From Halopseudomonas formosensis (GTDB lineage Bacteria; Pseudomonadota; Gammaproteobacteria; Pseudomonadales; Pseudomonadaceae): a stretch of DNA of 36,182 bases. A program made the position numbers and the translations under genes. Numbering within the stretch: the first letter of the stretch is position 1; every line of letters starts with the position of its first letter. The notes beneath the pieces are model-generated. The model was given only the letters and a program-made list of their open reading frames with translations. It searched no databases and had not been told where the DNA came from. This document shows, one piece after another, positions 17,355 to 25,236 of this stretch. The DNA is taken from NCBI RefSeq assembly GCF_900115905.1, contig NZ_FOYD01000011.1, forward strand, positions 1,461 through 37,642, given 5' to 3'.

Positions 17355-18520
17355 GACCACCCCCCAGCCAGTCGCCGCAGCAGCCCACCGGGCCGCTTGG
17401 TCGGGGCACCGGGCGCCAGCGCCGTCGCCAGCTCGCCGACAGCCCGGGTCAGGGCATCCCGGGGCGCCAGCTGAAAGAAGGTGCCGCGCTGGTTGCGGGC
17501 ACGCAGTCGCAGCTCGGCACTGGCCGGTAACGCCGCCAACAACGGCATTTCGAAGGTGCGGGCCAGTACCTTGGCCGCGGGCGCCACACTGGTGTAGTAG
17601 CGATCCACCAGCAGTTGAGCATGCTCGAGCTTGACGCCATCGACCCGCCACTGCGACAGCAGCTCCAGGTTGCGCCGACAGCAGCTGACGCTGGGATCCA
17701 CATACCAGCACACACGATCGGCCTGGGCCACGAAATTGCGCAGCATTTCGCTGTCCGGCTGTCCGATCAGATTCATTACCACGTGCTCGAAGTTCTGCCT
17801 CAGGGTCGCGGTCAGCAGAAAGAGCTCGGAGCTGCTGTAATGCTCCAGCCTTCCGTCGCCGGGCCCCGCCGGCAGCACTCGCAGACCGCTGTCGTGGGCC
17901 ACGAAGGCACTGTCGATAAGGCTGCGATCAATACGGCGCAGGTTGCGCACCGCGTCGGAGAAGACAAAGCTCGGTTCCAGACCCAGCACGTCCAGACTTT
18001 CAGCGGTGGGAACACCGAGATCCACCAGCAGGGTACGCTGATCGGGGCGTTGCATCCGCAGTGCCAGGTGCGCCGCCACCAGCGCCGCATCGGCATCCGG
18101 CTGGTTGCCTACCAGCAGTATCAGACGCCCCTGCTCCCTGCGCACCGGCAGCGCCGGCAGACGATCGGTAATACGCCGGACCAGTCCGCTGACCTCGCTG
18201 CTACGCAATCCCGCGGTAATGAAGTCCTTGGCCCCGGCGCGCATGGCGGCAATCACCAGTTCATTGTCGAAGCCGTCACCGATCACCACCACAGCCAGCA
18301 GCGGCTTGGCTTCAAGCAGACTCTCGATAAGGGCGCACTGGCTGGACATGTTGTTCCTGTCCATGCCCACGAAGACCAGGGTCGCGCCGGTCGCCTCGAT
18401 GAGCGCGAACAGGGCGTCCAGACGCTGACCGACCCGCAGCACATGCCCCATCTCGGAAAGGGCACCCTGCAACCAGCTGATATCGCTTTCCTGGGACGTG
18501 CAGGCCAGAAACGTTCGCAT
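17351..18520 (-). CDS. tadZ: TadZ/CpaE-type pilus localisation protein with degenerate P-loop
   Basis: A 389-residue protein with an atypical receiver-like N-terminal domain (about 1-120: LVFVGMDRNN, AAMRAGAKDFITAG) and a MinD/ParA-like C-terminal domain (LLVDLGVPTAESLDVLGLEPSF, PAGPGDGRLEHYSSSELFLL). TadZ marks the pole for Flp pilus assembly. Where relatives carry a Walker-A-like Gly-rich loop before the first helix, this protein reads LILLVGNQPDADAALVAAHLAL, without the Lys or Gly pattern, so ATP binding is doubtful. The ATG at 18520 has a strong AAGGAGG upstream. Ten bases separate it from the rcpA stop. Confidence 0.92.
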   Translation of the reverse strand: MRTFLACTSQESDISWLQGALSEMGHVLRVGQRLDALFALIEATGATLVFVGMDRNNMSSQCALIESLLEAKPLLAVVVIGDGFDNELVIAAMRAGAKDFITAGLRSSEVSGLVRRITDRLPALPVRREQGRLILLVGNQPDADAALVAAHLALRMQRPDQRTLLVDLGVPTAESLDVLGLEPSFVFSDAVRNLRRIDRSLIDSAFVAHDSGLRVLPAGPGDGRLEHYSSSELFLLTATLRQNFEHVVMNLIGQPDSEMLRNFVAQADRVCWYVDPSVSCCRRNLELLSQWRVDGVKLEHAQLLVDRYYTSVAPAAKVLARTFEMPLLAALPASAELRLRARNQRGTFFQLAPRDALTRAVGELATALAPGAPTKRPGGLLRRLAGGWS

Positions 18521-18530
18521 CACCACCTCC

Positions 18531-19793
18531 TTACCAGGACAGCCCGTTAGCCGGATCGAAATCACCATTCTCCATCAGCAGCATCTGCAGTGCCGACGGG
18601 TCGTAGGTGCGCAGCGCCTCCCCGGGCAACTCCGGCTGGGGCGCGTTTGCCGCCAGCGGATTGACCAGGCGTGGCGTAACGATCATCAGCAGTTCCTTTT
18701 CCTCTCGCTGCATTCCCGCATTGCGAAAGAAGGCGCCGAGTACCGGGATGTCGCCCAGGCCGGGCAGCTTGTCCACGACCGCACGATTGCTGGTATTGAT
18801 CAGGCCGCTGATCACCAGGCTCTCGCCGTCGGCCAGCGATATGCTGGTGTCGGTGCGCCGCACATTGAGCGCCGGCACCTGAGTACCGGAAATCACCACA
18901 CCAGCGGAGTAATCCAGCTCACTGACCTCCGGCGCCACCTTCAGATGGATACGATTGCGGTCGATCACCGTGGGCGTGATATTCAGGCGGATACCGTACT
19001 GCTTGTACTCGATCGACAGCGAATCGCTGCCGCTGCTGGGGATGGGCACCGGGAACTCACCGCCGGCAAGGAAACTGGCGCTCTGACCGCTGAGCGCAAC
19101 CAGGCTGGGCCGGGACAGGGTGTAGGCGAATCCGCTGTTCTCCAGGGCGTTGAGAGCGCCAAGGAACTTGCTGCTACCTCCGCCCCAGACAATATTGAAC
19201 CCATCGCTGGACAATGGCACCTGGGCACCCGGCGTCAGTCCGCTGACCCCACCAACGGGCACGCTGCCCGGAGCGGTGCCGGGTGAGCCGAACAGGAAGT
19301 TGTTCGACTGGGTTCCGAAGATCCGTATTCCGACTTCCTTCAGCTTGGTTCGGTTGACCTCGACAAAGCGGATATCGGTCTGCACCTGGCTGGGTAACGG
19401 CGATTCCGTGGGGGCCGGCACCAGCGGATGGGCCAGCGCCGCGGTTGCCTCGCCCTCGACAAACAGCATGCTCTGATGTGGCGTCGCGGCGCAGCGCGTC
19501 CACAGACTGACCGAGGTTACCCCCGGCCCCGTGGCCAGCAGCAGTACATTGTTTCGGTCCAGCACCCGGGCCTCGGCCACCTCCGGATTACCCACCGCCA
19601 CGCGGGTCACCGCCACCGGCAGCTGCAGTTGCCGGTGATGCCCCTGCCGCACCTCCAGCGTGGCCGGCAGCTGGGCCATCCCGGGGCAGCCCTGGGCGCC
19701 CTGTGTCGCCGCCTGGGCATTGCCCAGACAGGAAACGGCAAGGCCCAGCATTGCAAGGGCTCGATGGAGGTTCTTGATCAGCATGGTCTGCAT
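18531..19793 (-). CDS. rcpA: Flp pilus secretin RcpA (CpaC family)
   Basis: A 420-residue outer-membrane secretin with a signal peptide (cleavage near AQA, residue 28). The pilus-assembly N-terminal domain contains VAVTRVAVGNPEVAEARVLD. The secretin core has FLAGGEFPVPIP, YGIRLNITPTVIDRNRIHL and SEL, and the closing signature is PGLGDIPVLGAFFRN with LLMIVTPRLVNPL. It forms the outer-membrane ring through which the Flp pilus leaves. Start ATG at 19793; another ATG lies three codons later. It begins 11 bases after the rcpC stop. Confidence 0.95.
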   Translation of the reverse strand: MQTMLIKNLHRALAMLGLAVSCLGNAQAATQGAQGCPGMAQLPATLEVRQGHHRQLQLPVAVTRVAVGNPEVAEARVLDRNNVLLLATGPGVTSVSLWTRCAATPHQSMLFVEGEATAALAHPLVPAPTESPLPSQVQTDIRFVEVNRTKLKEVGIRIFGTQSNNFLFGSPGTAPGSVPVGGVSGLTPGAQVPLSSDGFNIVWGGGSSKFLGALNALENSGFAYTLSRPSLVALSGQSASFLAGGEFPVPIPSSGSDSLSIEYKQYGIRLNITPTVIDRNRIHLKVAPEVSELDYSAGVVISGTQVPALNVRRTDTSISLADGESLVISGLINTSNRAVVDKLPGLGDIPVLGAFFRNAGMQREEKELLMIVTPRLVNPLAANAPQPELPGEALRTYDPSALQMLLMENGDFDPANGLSW

Positions 19794-19804
19794 CCTTGAC
19801 TGGC

Positions 19805-20749
19805 TCAGGGGTGTTGGCGGGAAACATCACTGCCGTGGTAGACCGGAATCCCGGCCGGACGCGCCGGAACCAGGCCCGGCTGCGGACGCGCGCTCTGACG
19901 CAGCGCCAGTTTCTCGAACTGGAACAGCTGCCGGTTGAGTTCATCGACCCTGTCTTCCAGCGCCTTGCCGGACTGGTATTGCGCCAGGCGCTTTTCATCG
20001 ATGCTGCGTACCGCCAGCCGCAACTTGCCGACCTCGCTGGCGAGCATGAAGCGGGTCAGCAGCGCCTCCGGCAATGCCAGCACCGCAGTGCGGGGCTGCT
20101 CCGCCCGACGGCTTGCTCGGCCCTCCTGCTCATCGGGCGGAACCGTCAATGGCTCGCCGGTACGATCGGCGCCCAGCGCGTTACCCAGGCTGAGCACACG
20201 CAACGCAGGCACCACAACCTGTACGGTACGGTCGGTATTGCGCTCGTCCTCGCGAAGAAACAGCAGTACATCGACGTAATCGCCCGGCTGGATATGGCCC
20301 CCGGCACTGATCACTTCATCCACCTGAATGGCCAGTGCACGTTCTTCCGGCCTGATCATGCGGGCCAGAGGGCCACCTGATTCGAAACTGCCGGCATTGA
20401 GCACGGTTCCGGCGGGCAGATCCCGCCAGACGATCCGGCCCACCAGCTCACCCGGATCGGAGAAGCTGCCCGGCGGGGCAACCCGCAGGGTTTCTACCAG
20501 CAGATCCTCGGCACTTATCTGTGCCATGGCCGGCACGGCGCGGGCGAGCATAACCACGGGCACCCGTTCGACCACCTCGGTCTGCGGTATGCGGGAAAGA
20601 CTGGACAGATCAACGGTGGCTTCCGGCGCCGATACGGGGCTCGCCTCCACCTCTGGGGCAGGCTGGCTAAGGGTCAGTCCCCAGTAACCGGCGATCCCGG
20701 CTCCCAGAAGCAGCACGCCTGCCAGCACCATGGTCACACGACTGTTCAT
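19805..20749 (-). CDS. rcpC: Flp pilus assembly protein RcpC (CpaB family)
   Basis: A 314-residue protein with one N-terminal membrane helix (about 6-27), a SAF-like domain (VPVVMLARAVPAMAQISAEDL, GRIVWRDLPAGTVL) and the RcpC/CpaB domain with RALAIQVDEVISAGGHIQPGDYVDVL. It is periplasmic, associated with the secretin RcpA. A charged linker (PPDEQEGRASRRAEQPR) and a coiled-coil-like stretch near 260-290 follow. It is the first gene of the minus-strand pilus operon, divergent from flp. Confidence 0.93.
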   Translation of the reverse strand: MNSRVTMVLAGVLLLGAGIAGYWGLTLSQPAPEVEASPVSAPEATVDLSSLSRIPQTEVVERVPVVMLARAVPAMAQISAEDLLVETLRVAPPGSFSDPGELVGRIVWRDLPAGTVLNAGSFESGGPLARMIRPEERALAIQVDEVISAGGHIQPGDYVDVLLFLREDERNTDRTVQVVVPALRVLSLGNALGADRTGEPLTVPPDEQEGRASRRAEQPRTAVLALPEALLTRFMLASEVGKLRLAVRSIDEKRLAQYQSGKALEDRVDELNRQLFQFEKLALRQSARPQPGLVPARPAGIPVYHGSDVSRQHP

Positions 20750-20888
20750 CCCGGCACGCTCCTTGATAGCCCTGTACGGATTCAGACGAGCACCATGCGC
20801 TGTCGCCGGTAATGCGCGCGCATGGACATCGCGGTGATTCTAGCCACCCATGCCAAGGCCTCACATCGCCAGATCGATATAGCACCTA

Positions 20889-20952
20889 GGGAATAGTTAA
20901 TTGCAGGTAGTCAGAATTGCCTAGTTAAGGAAGCTGCGGACTCGTCTATTAT
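20889..20952 (+). promoter_or_regulatory. Candidate control region for flp and the divergent rcp-tad operon
   Basis: The 254-base spacer 20750-21003 is more AT-rich than the genes around it, near flp. It has a direct repeat TAGTTAA at 20894-20900 and 20922-20928 (28-base phasing) and TATTAT at 20947-20952, a possible -10 for flp. No -35 at standard spacing was found, which would fit an activator-dependent promoter with the repeats as binding sites. This is a guess from position and phasing. Confidence 0.35.
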
Positions 20953-21003
20953 CCGACTTATAACTGCACCAGCTCTGCCAAACCGGATAGGGGGAGATAA
21001 AAC

Positions 21004-21207
21004 ATGAGTATCAAAGTTGTAACCATGATGGAAAAACTGCGTTCGTTTATCAAGCGCGAAGATGGCGCCTCGGCCATTGAATATGCGCTGATTGCAGGCC
21101 TGATTGCAGTGGTCATCATCGGCGGCGCACAGGCTATTGGCCTCGAACTTTCGGATATCTTTAAGACTATCAAAGAGACGCTGAGCGATGCTCGCCCAAG
21201 CCCCTGA
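21004..21207 (+). CDS. flp: Flp-type class IVb major pilin
   Basis: A 67-residue prepilin. The leader ends KREDG, and cleavage between Gly21 and Ala22 would give a 46-residue mature pilin starting ASAIEYALIAGLIAVV, with Glu5 and Tyr6 of the Flp signature followed by the hydrophobic helix. The ATG at 21004 has GGGGGAGA just upstream. It is the expected substrate of the prepilin peptidase at 12479. It is transcribed apart from the assembly genes and ends in a hairpin terminator, which lets pilin be made at a different level. Confidence 0.97.
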   Translation: MSIKVVTMMEKLRSFIKREDGASAIEYALIAGLIAVVIIGGAQAIGLELSDIFKTIKETLSDARPSP

Positions 21208-21219
21208 GACCAATGGACT

Positions 21220-21257
21220 CACGACCTGTACTATCATTTACAGGTCGTGGGCTTTAT
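21220..21257 (+). terminator. Hairpin terminator after flp
   Basis: A perfect 11-bp stem, 21220-21230 with 21239-21249 (CACGACCTGTA / TACAGGTCGTG), and an 8-nt loop begin 12 bases after the flp stop. The following GGGCTTTATAG has only a short T run. It may act as a partial terminator or an mRNA-stabilising hairpin, with read-through to the EAL gene possible. Confidence 0.75.
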
Positions 21258-21358
21258 AGAGTCGTTTTCCAGTTACCAGTTTGTACTGGAATGTACTGAA
21301 CGGTAACTTCTCATTCCGGCCGGCTTGCGTCAGAAAGGACGCCGAGGAGCAGCTGCCG

Positions 21359-22546
21359 ATGCGCATTGTGGTACCCCTGAGCCATGCGATGGATCGAGCA
21401 CTGTTGCATGCGCCTGTCATGGCCGGGCGTATAGACCGTCAGCGCCGCCTGTGCTTCGTCAATCCCCAGTTGTGCGCCACCCTGGGGTACCCCTCGGATC
21501 TTCTGCTTGGCTCACGTCTGGAACAGACCTGTCTGTCCGAACTCGACACCCTGCTCGCCCAGCTCAGCCACGATACCAGCGTGGACGGGCCCACCGTGTG
21601 CTCACTGCATTATCACCATCCCTGCCTCGGTGAAAGGACCGCCGAAGTCACTCTGACCACGGAGAATGACAGCGCCGCCGGCTGGCTGTTCTTCCTCAAG
21701 GATATAACCGAGAGCGAAGCGACACATCCGGCCCTGTGCAACCGCCAGCGCCTGCTCGAACAGGCGCTGAACGGTGCCATCCAGCGCCGCGAACTGGCGT
21801 TGCACTATCAGCCGATAGTGGATGCGAACCGCGCCGTGCTGGGTATGGAAGCCCTGGTACGCTGGCAGCATGCCGGCCTGGGGCTGATCTCGCCAGGCGA
21901 CTTCATGCCCATCGCCGAGCGTAACGGCAAGATTGTCGGCATCGGTCAGTGGATTATGCAGACGGCCTGCGCACAACTGGCGGCATGGCAGCGGGCCCCC
22001 CACAGCAGGCACTGGCAACTGAGCGTCAACATCAGTGCCCGGGAAATCTATGAGCCGACCTTCTTCGAGGTTCTGCAGGACACCATCACCGCCTCGGGCG
22101 TCGATCCCGCCGGGCTCAAACTGGAGCTGACCGAAACCCTGCCCCTGAGCAGTCCGGACCAGGTGCTCCAGCGCCAGCTCAGGAATCTGGTGGATCAGGG
22201 CGTACAACTGGTGCTGGACGACTACGGTACCGGATGTACCTCGCTGAACTATGTCAAACACCTGCCGGTCAGCTGGCTCAAGATCGACCGCTCCTTCGTA
22301 GACGGCGTACTGGATGACAGCCGTGACCAGAAGATCATTGCCGCCATTCTGGCGCTGGCTGATTCGCTGGACATCCGGGTGGTTGCCGAGGGCGTGGAGA
22401 CCCTGGAGCAATTCGACTATCTGCACCGCGCCGGTTGCCATGCCTTCCAGGGCTATCTGTTCGGCCGACCCGTACCGGCGGATCGACTTACCGACCGCGG
22501 GCTGGCAAGCTCCGTCCTGCCAGGGAATTACAGGGTTCCAGCATGA
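21359..22546 (+). CDS. PAS-EAL cyclic-di-GMP phosphodiesterase
   Basis: A 395-residue cytoplasmic protein. Residues about 15-120 look like a PAS domain ([22 protein letters not shown], ending FFLKDITE), and 130-385 is a complete EAL domain. Expected catalytic and metal residues are all present: Glu164 in EALVRW, Asn224, Glu256, Asp287-Asp288 in DDYGTG, Lys308, Glu344 in EGVET and Gln364. So active c-di-GMP hydrolysis is likely, with no GGDEF domain. The start at 21359 has GAGGAG upstream. Its stop overlaps the next start as ATGA, coupling it to the chemoreceptor. Low c-di-GMP would be expected to oppose pilus- and adhesin-based attachment. Confidence 0.94.
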   Translation: MRIVVPLSHAMDRALLHAPVMAGRIDRQRRLCFVNPQLCATLGYPSDLLLGSRLEQTCLSELDTLLAQLSHDTSVDGPTVCSLHYHHPCLGERTAEVTLTTENDSAAGWLFFLKDITESEATHPALCNRQRLLEQALNGAIQRRELALHYQPIVDANRAVLGMEALVRWQHAGLGLISPGDFMPIAERNGKIVGIGQWIMQTACAQLAAWQRAPHSRHWQLSVNISAREIYEPTFFEVLQDTITASGVDPAGLKLELTETLPLSSPDQVLQRQLRNLVDQGVQLVLDDYGTGCTSLNYVKHLPVSWLKIDRSFVDGVLDDSRDQKIIAAILALADSLDIRVVAEGVETLEQFDYLHRAGCHAFQGYLFGRPVPADRLTDRGLASSVLPGNYRVPA

Positions 22547-24105
22547 AAAACAATCAACCAGTGACCCAGGTCGAAGTCAGCTTTCCTGCCAGTCAGCGCC
22601 TGATCTCCGCTACCGATGCGCGGGGTATCATCGTCTACTGCAACGACGAGTTCGTCGAGATCAGCGGCTTCAGCCGCGAGGAACTGATCGGCAGCGCCCA
22701 TAATGTGGTACGCCACCCGGACATGCCGCCGGCGGTATTCGCCCACATGTGGTCCTACCTCAGGAGCGGGCGCAGCTGGATGGGGGTGATCAAGAATCGC
22801 TGCCGCAACGGTGACCACTACTGGGTCAACGCCTATGTGACACCCATTCTGGAAAACAGCCAGATCACCGGTTACGAGTCAGTGCGGGTCAAGCCGGAGC
22901 CCGAGCAGGTCCGGCGTGCCACCCTGCTCTATCGCCGCATGCAGGCAGGTCAGGCTCCCCGTGCCAGCAGACCGCTGGGCAACCTGGCTACTCGACTTGC
23001 CGCTCCGCTGGTGGCAAGTGGCATCACTGCCGCTGCCCTTGCCCAGGGCAACTACTGGTTGAGCCTGGGAACCTGCAGCGCTCTGCTGTTCGGTCTGCAG
23101 ATCTGGGCCCAGCACCGCCAGCAGCAGACACTCCAACGCCTGCAGGCAACCGCCGGCGACAGTTTTGACAGCGAACTGATAGCGCTGACCTACAGCGACG
23201 AGCCCGCCCCCATCGCACGACTGCAACTGGCGATCATCAGCGAGCAGGCGCGCATCCGTACCGCCCTGAGTCGGCTCAACGATTTTGCCATCCAGACCTC
23301 GGAGCTGGCCTCCACCAGCGGCGAGCTGGCCGAGCGTTCCGCCACGGCCCTGCGGCAGCAACGCGACGAAGCTGATATGGCGGCCACCGCCATGAACCAG
23401 ATGGCGGTCTCGATTGCGGAGATGGCCAGACACATCCAGGATACTGCCGGGGCCGCGCAGCAGGTCAGCGGTCTGACCCAGACCGGCGCCCAGCAGGCCC
23501 AGAGCACGCGCCAGGTCATCGAGCGACTGGCGGATACGGTGAGGAACATCAGCCACTCGGTAGACGGCCTGGCTGCCGAGTCGCAATCCATACAGCAGGC
23601 AGCTGACATCATCCGTTCGATCGCTGAGCAGACCAACCTTCTGGCGCTGAATGCCGCTATCGAGGCGGCAAGGGCCGGCGAGCATGGGCGCGGCTTCGCT
23701 GTGGTCGCCGATGAGGTGCGATCGCTGGCGGCCAAGACACGCGAGTCGACGGAACAGATCCAGCACATCATCGCCTCCCTGCAGGAGGTCGCCGGTCAGG
23801 CCGTGTCCGTTGCCCATCAGGGCAGCCGGGAAGCCGAGGCCGGTGTCGTGCACGTGGTAGACACCCAGACGGCTCTGGACGGCATCACCCGGGCCATAGT
23901 ACAGATTCATGACATGAGCAGGCAGATGGCGGTGGCGTCCAATCAGCAGACCCATGTCGCCGAGGACATTTCGCGGCAGATCACCAGCATTGCCAGTGTC
24001 TCGGATCAGAATGCCGAGCTGGCACAGCATTCGGCCCGGACCGGCCGTGAAATGGAGCAGACCGCCCAGGCATTGCACACACTGGTGGCAAGATTCAACC
24101 GCTGA
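22543..24105 (+). CDS. Aer-like PAS methyl-accepting chemotaxis receptor
   Basis: A 520-residue receptor. Residues about 15-120 form a PAS domain of the Aer type ([38 protein letters not shown]), which in relatives binds FAD or haem and reports redox/oxygen. A short hydrophobic hairpin at about 150-188 anchors it without a large periplasmic domain. The rest is the cytoplasmic signalling coiled coil with the conserved hairpin tip near 361-396 ([19 protein letters not shown]). Starts inside the stop of the EAL gene (ATGA), so both are probably one energy-taxis or c-di-GMP signalling unit. Ligand inferred from family only. Confidence 0.94.
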   Translation: MKNNQPVTQVEVSFPASQRLISATDARGIIVYCNDEFVEISGFSREELIGSAHNVVRHPDMPPAVFAHMWSYLRSGRSWMGVIKNRCRNGDHYWVNAYVTPILENSQITGYESVRVKPEPEQVRRATLLYRRMQAGQAPRASRPLGNLATRLAAPLVASGITAAALAQGNYWLSLGTCSALLFGLQIWAQHRQQQTLQRLQATAGDSFDSELIALTYSDEPAPIARLQLAIISEQARIRTALSRLNDFAIQTSELASTSGELAERSATALRQQRDEADMAATAMNQMAVSIAEMARHIQDTAGAAQQVSGLTQTGAQQAQSTRQVIERLADTVRNISHSVDGLAAESQSIQQAADIIRSIAEQTNLLALNAAIEAARAGEHGRGFAVVADEVRSLAAKTRESTEQIQHIIASLQEVAGQAVSVAHQGSREAEAGVVHVVDTQTALDGITRAIVQIHDMSRQMAVASNQQTHVAEDISRQITSIASVSDQNAELAQHSARTGREMEQTAQALHTLVARFNR

Positions 24106-24234
24106 TGGATGCCCTTGCACAACAGGCCCGGACAACCGCGCCAATGCCTGACGCCAGGGACTGCTCGCCTTGTGATTTGGCCGGCGAGCCAATACCATTT
24201 CGCTCGATACGATAAACGACTCAGGATAGTACCC

Positions 24235-25173
24235 ATGCGCTCCTTTCTTTGGCTGCCCCCGTTACTGACTGCCGCCTCCCTCAGTCTGGCGGCGGATCTC
24301 ACCGCCGAGCAGCCGGATCAGGTCGCCATCTCCCCCGGCCAGTGCTGGGTCCATGCCCCCGTGGCTCCTCGCCCGGTGCGCGAGGAAGTGGAAGTGGTGG
24401 TCCAGGAGCCCAGCGTCCGCTACTCGGTCACCCCCGCACAATTGCAGGAAGGAGTGCAGCAGATCGTCACCCGCGAGGGGGTCAGGACCTACCGGGTCAT
24501 CCCCGCCACCTACAAGCAGGTAACCGAACAGGTTCTGGTCAAGCCGGAGATCGAACGCTCAGTGGTGGTACCGGCCGTGTATGAGGAGCGGGACGCGGTG
24601 TTGACCGTGGAGCAGGCCAAGACCGTGCTGGAGCCATGCCAGGCCGCAGGTACCCGATATGCCCGCAGTGGCGCTATCGCCCTGTGTGCCAAAGAAATTC
24701 CCGCCAGGGAAGAAACCGTGCAGGTTCGGGTCCTGGTCACGCCGGAAACCACCCGGGTGGTGCGGGAGCCGGCGGTGTATGAAACGGTAACCCGCTGGGT
24801 AGTGGATCAGCCTGCTCAGGTAATAGAGCTGGACGTGCAGCCCGAGCTGACCACCCTGGCCAAGGTCGAGACGGTGACACCGGAGCAGACCCGCGAGCGT
24901 ACCGAACCGGCTGTGACCCGGACCATGAGCGTGACTCGCTACCAGGGTGAGCCTCAGGTCGCTCTTCGCCAGGCCGTCTGTGATTCGGACCTGAAACCCG
25001 ACCTGATCAGTCGCCTGCAGGCGGCGTTGAACCGACGCGGTTACACCCTGGGCAATGTCGACGGCAAACTGGGCAAGCGCACCATCTCCGCGCTTTCCGA
25101 ATTCCAGGCCGATCAAGGCCTGGCCGTGGGTGCAGTCACCTATGAAAGCCTGGAAGCCCTGGGCATCCGCTGA
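24235..25173 (+). CDS. Secreted protein with repeats and a C-terminal peptidoglycan-binding domain
   Basis: A 312-residue protein with a signal peptide (MRSFLWLPPLLTAASLSLA). Residues about 45-235 are built from irregular Val/Glu/Pro-rich repeats such as YRVIPATYKQVTEQVLV, VVVPAVYEERDAVL and REPAVYETVTRWVV. Residues about 250-312 are a PG_binding_1 domain (LQAALNRRGYTLGNVDGKLGKRTISALSEFQ). It is therefore probably a periplasmic or cell-wall-attached protein. No catalytic domain is visible. The ATG at 24235 has AGGA upstream. It follows the chemoreceptor by 129 bases and is convergent with the secretion block. Function unknown. Confidence 0.9.
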   Translation: MRSFLWLPPLLTAASLSLAADLTAEQPDQVAISPGQCWVHAPVAPRPVREEVEVVVQEPSVRYSVTPAQLQEGVQQIVTREGVRTYRVIPATYKQVTEQVLVKPEIERSVVVPAVYEERDAVLTVEQAKTVLEPCQAAGTRYARSGAIALCAKEIPAREETVQVRVLVTPETTRVVREPAVYETVTRWVVDQPAQVIELDVQPELTTLAKVETVTPEQTRERTEPAVTRTMSVTRYQGEPQVALRQAVCDSDLKPDLISRLQAALNRRGYTLGNVDGKLGKRTISALSEFQADQGLAVGAVTYESLEALGIR

Positions 25174-25183
25174 TCACCCGGCG

Positions 25184-25206
25184 TGGCCTGTCTCTGCCGC
25201 AGGCCA
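25184..25206. terminator. Possible hairpin between convergent genes
   Basis: TGGCCTG (25184-25190) pairs with CAGGCCA (25200-25206) around a 9-nt loop, in the 63-base space between two convergent genes. There is no T-tract on either side, so intrinsic termination is doubtful. Confidence 0.3.
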
Positions 25207-25236
25207 CCCCGGCGCTCTCTGACCGGAGACATCGAC

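Noticed and set aside
22879..24198. A 439-residue minus-strand open frame over the chemoreceptor
   Set aside because: The plus-strand frame encodes a clear PAS-MCP; the antisense frame has no domain.
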